A DNA stretch of 58,870 nucleotides. It comes from an uncultured Ruminococcus sp. (GTDB lineage: Bacteria > Bacillota > Clostridia > Oscillospirales > Ruminococcaceae). Shown piece by piece: positions 54,152-58,870 of this stretch (position 1 is its first letter; every line of letters starts with the position of its first letter). The notes under the pieces were generated by a model. The model was not told the origin of the DNA and did no database searches. It was given only the letters and a program-made list of their open reading frames with translations. A program made the position numbers and the translations under genes. The stretch is from positions 1 through 58,870 of the forward strand of contig CANOIR010000009.1 of NCBI GenBank assembly GCA_947566125.1. The letters are read 5' to 3'.

Positions 54152-54180
54152 TTGACAAACCCTTTGGCATATGATATAAT
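54152..54180 (+). promoter_or_regulatory. promoter of tRNA-Gln
   Basis: Perfect TTGACA, 17 bases, TATAAT, ending 38 bases before the tRNA. Confidence 0.85.
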
Positions 54181-54218
54181 ATAAAAGCTGACTGAGAAAG
54201 ACAACATACAATAAATAT

Positions 54219-54294
54219 TGGGGTGTCGCCAAGTGGTAAGGCAGCGGACTCTGACTCCGTTATTTCGAGGGTTCAAATCCTTCCACCCCAACCA
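54219..54294 (+). tRNA. tRNA-Gln (anticodon CUG)
   Basis: Acceptor TGGGGTG pairs with CACCCCA, discriminator A and encoded CCA. The anticodon stem GCGGA/TCCGT holds CTCTGAC, so the anticodon is CTG, reading CAG. The T-arm loop is TTCAAAT. Single gene with its own promoter and terminator. Confidence 0.96.
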
Positions 54295-54298
54295 TTAA

Positions 54299-54333
54299 CA
54301 CTAAATGATTTTAAAATCATTTAGTGTTTTTTT
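54299..54333 (+). terminator. terminator after tRNA-Gln
   Basis: A perfect inverted repeat beginning CACTAAATGATTTT and ending AAAATCATTTAGTG, followed by TTTTTTT. Confidence 0.92.
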
Positions 54334-54358
54334 ATTTTCTAAATAAATCTAAAATACA

Positions 54359-54390
54359 AAAATCGGACGCACAAGGCGTCCGATTTTTTA
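54359..54390. terminator. terminator after the ECF/anti-sigma unit
   Basis: AATCGGACGC and GCGTCCGATT arms with a 5-base loop; T-runs on both strands. It lies downstream of the minus-strand anti-sigma-like gene and can also back up the tRNA-Gln terminator. Confidence 0.85.
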
Positions 54391-54433
54391 TGATAGTAGT
54401 ATAATATAAGGAGAGTATTTTTTATTTTAAAGC

Positions 54434-55885
54434 TTATTTGTTTTTATCTGCAAGGAAACTCAAATCAACAAATGCTGTACCCCTGCCTATTTCCTCGCTT
54501 ATATCAACGCCGGTCGGCTGAAGCATGAGATACAAATCTGGAAGATCTTCTGTGTTTACAAGGAATGCCATCTGAACATTTACTGTATCCCCTGCCTTAA
54601 ACGGCTCAAGATGATTCTTGCTCATTGCATAGTCAGTGCTGATGCTGAACATCATATCATCAACTTTCAAATCGTGCATGCTGTCATTATAATCCATATC
54701 TTCCGATCCTTGTGTATAATCAAGAATATTTCCATCATCATCAATACGAACCATAGAAGAGCAAATGCATTCATCCCAATCAATATCACCTGTATTCTTA
54801 TAGGTAACATCTACAACAACAACGCTCTGAGCTAAGGTTTCTTCATAAGCTTTTTCGTCAAGCGTATTTACACCGTCACCGTAACGATACCATGTGCGAA
54901 TATTATCCTTAACTGTGCCGTCCGGATTTGTGTATTCACTGTAGTCAGCTGAGTTATTGAATGAATCTGTTGTAATACCGTCAAAATTATTCTGAATGCG
55001 AATGTCGTTGATAGTAGCCTCTACAGAATATGTGCCTTTTTCCTGAATTTCTTCAACTGATGTGATAGGTTCACCTATATTTGCAAGTTTAATAGATGAT
55101 GTATCAACCTTTGTGACTACTTCATAATATTCAACAGGTTCTTCTGATCTCTGATTCTCTGACCAGTCCATTGCAACCTCAGTATCCCATGATTCAAGTG
55201 ATAAATTTTCAAGGATCTTATCACGCTCCTCATCGGAAACATCACCCATTATATAAACCTGTGCAGCATATGGTGTATCCTTAAATGCCACCCATGCTTC
55301 ATCATGCTTTTCATGAAGATCCTGACCATGACCTATAAGTATGACATTATTTCCGTTTGAATCGGTATATGAATCACTCGTTACAGCACTCTTTATACTT
55401 TCCTGAAATACATCATCGCCTGTAGGTATCTTCCAGAAAAGCACGCTTATGCCACGCATATCATCTGTATCTGCACCGTATTTCATAAGAGATGTATGCT
55501 CTGCTCCGCTATGCATTTTCATATCTTCCGGAACCCAACCTACATTCAGAGCTTTTATTTCCATAGAAGGATTTTCACCAACGTCAATTGTAATGTCACG
55601 CTGATACTTTGCAGGTTCTGTCATATATGCATTATAAATTCTTGAGCCCGCATAAACAGATGTTGGTACAGCAACTACGACAGCTGCGGCAGCTACCATG
55701 GCAAATATGCTTTTCTTGCTGAATACGGGTTTCTTATAATTTCTCTTATTATTCTTCCTCATAAGTCTTTCCTTCCTTTGCTTATAACGGTCTGAGAAAA
55801 CGTGTACCTCCGCTTCCGGAGAAAATGCATCTTCTACAATCTTATCAAAATATTCATCGTCAAATGGTAAATAGTTCTTTGCCAT
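54434..55885 (-). CDS. membrane anti-sigma-like protein paired with ECF sigma factor
   Basis: 483 residues: a cytoplasmic N-terminus of about 70 residues (MAKNYLPFDDEYFDKIVEDA, then a Lys/Arg-rich stretch), one membrane helix at about 72-92 (IFAMVAAAAVVVAVPTSVYA), and a large extracellular region with no catalytic motif I recognise. A segment around 125-240 resembles the DUF4367-type domains of other sigma-linked proteins, by general impression only. It follows an ECF sigma gene with a 26-base overlap, so it is probably its regulator. The ATG at 55885 has AAAGGAG 9 bases upstream; a 16-codon extension was discarded. Confidence 0.75.
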   Translation of the reverse strand: MAKNYLPFDDEYFDKIVEDAFSPEAEVHVFSDRYKQRKERLMRKNNKRNYKKPVFSKKSIFAMVAAAAVVVAVPTSVYAGSRIYNAYMTEPAKYQRDITIDVGENPSMEIKALNVGWVPEDMKMHSGAEHTSLMKYGADTDDMRGISVLFWKIPTGDDVFQESIKSAVTSDSYTDSNGNNVILIGHGQDLHEKHDEAWVAFKDTPYAAQVYIMGDVSDEERDKILENLSLESWDTEVAMDWSENQRSEEPVEYYEVVTKVDTSSIKLANIGEPITSVEEIQEKGTYSVEATINDIRIQNNFDGITTDSFNNSADYSEYTNPDGTVKDNIRTWYRYGDGVNTLDEKAYEETLAQSVVVVDVTYKNTGDIDWDECICSSMVRIDDDGNILDYTQGSEDMDYNDSMHDLKVDDMMFSISTDYAMSKNHLEPFKAGDTVNVQMAFLVNTEDLPDLYLMLQPTGVDISEEIGRGTAFVDLSFLADKNK

Positions 55886-56408
55886 AAGGTATGACTCCTT
55901 TCTGCTGTCTTGCGACTTTCTTTGCACGTTCATAACGCTTTCTTGCGGCCGGTTCGCTTAAATTTAAACGCTGTGCAATTTCTTTGAATGAAAGTTCATC
56001 GCAGCACCTGAGCAGCAGTATCTCACGATCAGATTCATTAAGCCCTGATAGAATATACTTTACTGCTTCTGTATTTTCCATATGTTTAATACACTCATCA
56101 ACATCACTATGTTCATCTGGAATTTGTGCTGCTGTATCATCAAGTTCTGTAAAATGCTGAGAATCTTTCATATTTTTTCTGTAACGATTTATTGCAGTAT
56201 TACGAATAGTTTGTACTATAAAATGCTTTGTTTCAGTCCCCTTTACATCGCCAATATCTGATTTGCAGCGCATAATAGCTACAAATGCATCATGTACCGC
56301 ATCTTCAGCCTGCTGAACATTATGGAGGATAGCATAAGCAATGCGATACATAGGCTGTTCATATAGCTCGTAAAGTTCCTCAATTTTACAGCTTACTTCA
56401 TCTGTCAT
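55860..56408 (-). CDS. ECF-type RNA polymerase sigma factor
   Basis: 182 residues with region 2 (LYELYEQPMYRIAYAILHNVQQAEDAVHDAFVAIM split around 12-45) and region 4 (LNESDREILLLRCCDELSFKEIAQRLN) of group IV sigma factors; there is no region 3. It probably directs an envelope-stress response together with the overlapping membrane protein. The ATG at 56408 is 11 bases after GGAAG; a GTG four codons earlier lies within that SD. A TGTCACAAA sequence and the palindrome AGGACGTCCT lie upstream. Confidence 0.9.
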   Translation of the reverse strand: MTDEVSCKIEELYELYEQPMYRIAYAILHNVQQAEDAVHDAFVAIMRCKSDIGDVKGTETKHFIVQTIRNTAINRYRKNMKDSQHFTELDDTAAQIPDEHSDVDECIKHMENTEAVKYILSGLNESDREILLLRCCDELSFKEIAQRLNLSEPAARKRYERAKKVARQQKGVIPYGKELFTI

Positions 56409-56430
56409 CGTCCAAGTCACTTCCTTTCTC

Positions 56431-56476
56431 AGGACGTCCTATATATAATAACAAATATCAAACCTGCTTTGTGACA
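56431..56476 (-). promoter_or_regulatory. possible ECF autoregulated promoter and palindrome
   Basis: On the minus strand TGTCACAAA (56476-56468) resembles ECF -35 elements, and the perfect palindrome AGGACGTCCT (56431-56440) lies about 28 bases downstream, 23 bases before the ATG, where a -10 (CGTC-like) would be. A sigma-A alternative, with TATATA near 56441-56450, is also possible. Confidence 0.4.
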
Positions 56477-56513
56477 TGAAATATAAATTTTATTCTGAAG
56501 ACTACAAATCAAT

Positions 56514-56560
56514 ATAAAAAAACTGCTACAACTTGAATTTTGCAGCAGCATTATAATTTT
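56514..56560. repeat. orphan terminator-like hairpin related to the 8585 and 17898 copies
   Basis: CTGCTACAA and TTTTGCAGCAG arms with A and T runs. It lies between divergent genes, so it ends neither, and its core resembles the CTGTTGCAA hairpins elsewhere in the window. The stretch 56561-56665 beyond it is A/T-rich and shows nothing recognisable. Confidence 0.5.
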
Positions 56561-56665
56561 TGATATATATTTCTATAACTAATTGCTTGTTAAGATTATA
56601 TCATATATTTGAACTAATATCAAGATACGCAGAAAATAGTTTTATAGTTTTTCTTAAGAAAATAA

Positions 56666-56694
56666 TTGACATTTTTTTGAAAATGTAATATAAT
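56666..56694 (+). promoter_or_regulatory. promoter of the G9 leader RNA and surface protein
   Basis: Perfect TTGACA, 17 bases, TATAAT. The predicted transcript start is near 56701, with a leader of about 210 bases before the surface protein ATG. Confidence 0.85.
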
Positions 56695-56702
56695 AGGAAA
56701 TA

Positions 56703-56876
56703 TCAGACAGAAAAGAGGTGTGACTTATGTTTTATGCAATATGTGTATCGGCGATATGCACAACGGGGGGGGGTGAAAGCCAGCTCTTTGTTAAATTTGC
56801 ACAAAAGCATAAGTAATGTAAACTTTAATAATATTTTTAAGGCGTAGTGTACCCAGAGGTATACTATGCCTTTTTT
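56703..56876 (+). ncRNA. structured leader RNA with G9 tract and strong terminator
   Basis: From the promoter the RNA begins with TCAGACAG (56703-56710), which is the exact complement of CTGTCTGA at 56878-56885, after the terminator. A stem ACTTATG/CATAAGT (56723-56729 with 56808-56814), extended by TTTTATGCAA with TTTGCACAAAA, encloses an inner hairpin GTGTATC-N3-GATATGCAC and a run of nine G (56765-56773). A 15-bp terminator, AAGGCGTAGTGTACC with GGTATACTATGCCTT and TTTTTT, ends it at about 56876. It may be a regulatory leader or a small RNA. No known riboswitch class fits. Confidence 0.5.
56727..56816 (+). CDS. candidate 29-residue peptide across the G9 tract
   Basis: ATG with the SD GAGGTG 6 bases upstream opens MFYAICVSAICTTGGGESQL, ending FAQKHK before TAA. 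Its start lies in the 5' arm and its stop at the 3' arm of the main stem, so frame and fold coincide. The nine G encode part of TTGGG. A change of one G gives either a longer frame ending in the terminator stem (eight G) or a stop right after the run (ten G). It could be a leader peptide or chance. Confidence 0.35.
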   Translation: MFYAICVSAICTTGGGESQLFVKFAQKHK

Positions 56877-56911
56877 GCTGTCTGAAATTATTATTAGGAG
56901 GAAATTAAAGT

Positions 56912-58594
56912 ATGAAAATCAAAAAGTCACTTGCTTTTATAGCAGCTTTGTCAATGCTCAGCGTTACTGGGGTAAACGCTTTTGCAGAAGAAGCTGCTGT
57001 AACTGAGATTGAAAGTTCAGCTGTTGAAATGACAACTGAAACTGCTACAGATATGGAGGAAGAGGTTGTAACTGAAACAGAGGCAACTGAAGAAGTTGCT
57101 GTTGATGGTATTGTTGAGGATGACGTTATAACTGAAGATGCAGAAGTAACTGAGCAAATGCTCCATGACAAATTTGTAAGTGAATGTGGCTCAGATTTTA
57201 TTTTTATGGAGGAAACTTTTATAAACCTTAATGGAATTCCTTCCGCTATTATAAAAGTAGAAGATCCATATAAAACTACTGTTGACACATATTTAGTTAC
57301 AATGGACAGTGTTAAGATGCTCAACTCTGTAATAAAAGGTGGTATGGGTTCTTCCGTATCTCATAAATCATTTACTTGTAATGGACAAGATTTTGTTGCA
57401 GAATTTGTAAAAACAATGAGTGATGCTGACTTTACAAGCTATATTACGATTTATAAGTGTGAGAAAGATGGCTCGCTTATTGCAACTAATATAAAAAGTA
57501 AAAAAATCCATTCTGCTATATATGGTGATATAGGCAACGGAACATTTGATTGGATCGGAGATCGAAATATAACAGTAGACCAGTGTATTTCTAATGATAG
57601 TAATTCAATTACACTGAAATACGAAAACAACCGTGAAAATACTTCTAAAACGGTTGTGTATGAATATGATGAATCAACAAACAGTTTCGTAGAACCTGGT
57701 TCAAACCCTGTAACACCTGAAAATCCAGATGAAGATGATATTAAATCTGCTAATGTAACTATTGGAGATAAAAAGTTTATAATAAAAACTCAATCAGGTG
57801 AAGTTATAGGTGACTATTATCCTGTAAAAATGTATTTATCAATTTACTTTGAAGATGGCACAGCTACTAATCTTCAAAATATTATAGTTAATGAAGATGT
57901 CTCATTTGGTGGTGATGGTCATTATAATGCTTATAATGTAAATAACTATTTTTCTATTGCAAACAATATAATTACAATAAAAAGCAAGGTATCAGGCGAT
58001 ACAAATTACTTTTTTGATAAAGTAACTAACAAATTTGTAGAAGCAACTTCAATACCTGAACCACCAGATGAAAAAACTTTTACAGTAGAAATACCGTACA
58101 CATATTTTAATGTTGTAGGCTCAAATACAAGTGATACATTTAATGGTGATTTGAGAAAAAGTATGCAGGCAATTTCTGTAAAAATTACTGATTGCAATAA
58201 TGGTGCAGTTAAGTCTTTAAATGGCGGCTGTAGTGCTTGTTATGATAATGAATATTTGGAAAGCATAACTCTTGAAAACGTTAAACCAGGCAAGCTCGTA
58301 ATAAAAGGTACGGGTGCTGATGCACGTTCAAGTGATGATGGTTCACATATAAATGCAGGATACTATGTGGGACAAAATTGGTATACTTTTGAAATATCAG
58401 TAAATATCGATGAAAACGGCAATATCGTTACAGGTTCAACTGGCGGTAACAACTCTGGTACATCAAATAACTCAACAAGCAACACCACTGCAAATTCACC
58501 TGCAACATCCGATACAATGGCAATTCCTGCTGTTGCCGGTTCTGCTGCTCTTGTTCTTGGTGCTGTAATTTGCGTTTCTAAGAAGAGAAAGTAA
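56912..58594 (+). CDS. secreted surface protein with C-terminal sorting-like anchor
   Basis: 560 residues. A signal peptide (MKIKKSLAFIAALSMLSVTG to NAFAEE) is followed by an acidic Thr/Glu/Val-rich segment (about 28-85), at least two beta-rich regions (about 86-270 and 280-390), a carbohydrate-binding-like region around 390-515, a Gly/Ser/Thr/Asn linker, and a C-terminal SPATSDT followed by a hydrophobic helix and KKRK. This tail is like a sortase signal in which the LPxTG motif is changed. No enzyme motif is evident. GGAGG precedes the ATG. Expression probably depends on read-through of the terminator in the leader RNA. Confidence 0.85.
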   Translation: MKIKKSLAFIAALSMLSVTGVNAFAEEAAVTEIESSAVEMTTETATDMEEEVVTETEATEEVAVDGIVEDDVITEDAEVTEQMLHDKFVSECGSDFIFMEETFINLNGIPSAIIKVEDPYKTTVDTYLVTMDSVKMLNSVIKGGMGSSVSHKSFTCNGQDFVAEFVKTMSDADFTSYITIYKCEKDGSLIATNIKSKKIHSAIYGDIGNGTFDWIGDRNITVDQCISNDSNSITLKYENNRENTSKTVVYEYDESTNSFVEPGSNPVTPENPDEDDIKSANVTIGDKKFIIKTQSGEVIGDYYPVKMYLSIYFEDGTATNLQNIIVNEDVSFGGDGHYNAYNVNNYFSIANNIITIKSKVSGDTNYFFDKVTNKFVEATSIPEPPDEKTFTVEIPYTYFNVVGSNTSDTFNGDLRKSMQAISVKITDCNNGAVKSLNGGCSACYDNEYLESITLENVKPGKLVIKGTGADARSSDDGSHINAGYYVGQNWYTFEISVNIDENGNIVTGSTGGNNSGTSNNSTSNTTANSPATSDTMAIPAVAGSAALVLGAVICVSKKRK

Positions 58595-58630
58595 TTTTTA
58601 AATAACCCCTTTCCCTCGAAAATCGCCAAT

Positions 58631-58676
58631 AAAAACCCAAACCGGCTGCAATTTATGTCATCCGGTTTGGGTTTAA
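58631..58676 (+). terminator. terminator after the surface protein
   Basis: AAACCCAAACCGG and CCGGTTTGGGTTT arms with a 16-base loop; the T-run is short (TTTAACT). Confidence 0.75.
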
Positions 58677-58694
58677 CTATAATATTATTATACA

Positions 58695-58728
58695 ATAAAA
58701 AAACGACCTCATCATTGATGAAGTCGTT
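58695..58728 (-). terminator. terminator of the tRNA-Lys-Leu unit
   Basis: On the minus strand AACGACTTCATC and GATGAGGTCGTT arms with a 3-base loop, followed by TTTTTT. It begins right after the tRNA-Leu CCA. Confidence 0.9.
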
Positions 58729-58815
58729 TGGTGCGGATAAGAGGACTTGAACCTCCACCCCCTTGCGAGGACTAGCACCTGAAGCTAGCGCGTCTGCCGA
58801 TTCCGCCATATCCGC
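58729..58815 (-). tRNA. tRNA-Leu (anticodon CAG)
   Basis: A class II tRNA with a long variable arm. The acceptor GCGGATA pairs with TATCCGC, discriminator A and encoded CCA. The anticodon stem CTAGC/GCTAG holds TTCAGGT, so the anticodon is CAG, reading CUG. Its 5' end touches the CCA of tRNA-Lys without a spacer base. Confidence 0.96.
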
Positions 58816-58870
58816 TGGTGCACCATCGGGGACTCGAACCCAGGACCCACTGATTAAGAGTCAGTTGCTC
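58816..58870 (-). tRNA. tRNA-Lys (anticodon CUU), 5' part cut by the window
   Basis: The visible 3' part includes the anticodon stem ACTGA/TCAGT with loop CTCTTAA (anticodon CTT, reading AAG), the T-arm with TTCGAGT, the 3' acceptor strand GATGGTGC-A and CCA. The D-arm and the 5' acceptor strand lie beyond the window edge. Confidence 0.93.

Noticed and set aside
56761..56790. Group II intron fragment, from GGGGTGAAAG
   Set aside because: Only a short superficial match; there is no domain V, no maturase frame and no intron boundary GTGCG.
56703..56876. 6S RNA or a known riboswitch
   Set aside because: Length is near that of 6S RNA, but there is no long rod with a central bubble, and a separate terminator is present. 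None of the conserved cores of TPP, SAM, cobalamin, c-di-GMP, glycine, purine or guanidine switches is seen.
56905..57324. 139-codon minus-strand frame rich in Ser/Thr/Val
   Set aside because: It is antisense to the signal peptide and acidic segment of the surface protein and has no SD; a codon-bias shadow.
58363..58809. Minus-strand frame of 148 codons starting MAESADALASGASPRK
   Set aside because: Its N-terminus is the translation of the tRNA-Leu gene and its 3' part lies antisense to the surface protein gene; this is a well-known false frame pattern over tRNA-Leu.

Overview
The window reads as a chromosomal segment of a low-GC, Gram-positive, endospore-forming anaerobe of the Clostridia, most likely a Ruminococcus-like member of the Oscillospiraceae. 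The clues are the forespore sigma factor SigG and SpoIIR, the SCIFF ribosomal peptide with its radical SAM maturase, a secreted dockerin protein with a long threonine linker, an NfnAB-type bifurcating transhydrogenase pair, and a NIF/Rrf2 iron-sulfur system. The species cannot be fixed from the sequence alone. I see no insertion sequence, prophage or CRISPR array. Most genes are core genes on the minus strand.

Layout: 1-5279 holds a truncated YitT membrane protein and a MarR-regulated heterodimeric ABC exporter. 5346-9148 holds tRNA-Arg(CCU), pyrE, nadE, an MGMT-like gene and aroK. 9383-10649 holds sigG and a tiny divergent regulatory module (HTH protein plus a 56-residue protein) built around a 24-bp palindrome. 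10717-13461 holds a cation/proton antiporter under a fluoride riboswitch and a MATE exporter. 13546-17786 is a sulfur/iron-sulfur operon (iscR-type regulator, nifS, nifU, nadA, mnmA) with matching operators in front of iscR and nifS. 17949-24463 holds the SCIFF locus (scfA, scfB, TIGR04086 protein), a dockerin protein, yajC and nfnAB. 24653-28244 holds efp, pepQ, aroQ, yqeG and rpsU.

28455-48552 is an almost continuous minus-strand run of housekeeping genes: rRNA methyltransferase, dprA, topA, trmFO, plsX, rnc, a radical SAM gene, smc, ftsY, an XTP pyrophosphatase gene, yhbY, nadD, yqeK, an LCP gene, rsfS and leuS. Many of these overlap by a few bases, so translational coupling is likely. 48617-49983 is the infC-rpmI-rplT operon; infC starts with ATC behind a long structured leader. 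50007-53932 holds spoIIR, hemW, a zinc-ribbon membrane protein and lepA. 54219-58870 holds tRNA-Gln(CUG), an ECF sigma/membrane anti-sigma-like pair, a structured leader RNA with a run of nine G and a 29-codon ORF, a secreted surface protein, and tRNA-Leu(CAG) and tRNA-Lys(CUU) genes that abut directly.

The items I consider most worth a second look are the G9 leader RNA at 56703-56885, the divergent HTH switch at 10148-10649, the fluoride riboswitch on a CPA-type antiporter, the shared CCTAT-N7-ATAGGAATTG operators of the iron-sulfur genes, a tandemly duplicated extracytoplasmic insert in the ABC exporter, and a small family of near-identical hairpins. Several reported starts differ from the longest open frame because a Shine-Dalgarno sequence points to an internal codon. 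Genes too short or too open-ended for a length-based scan were found by reading (YitT fragment, 56-residue protein, scfA, rpsU, 29-residue ORF).
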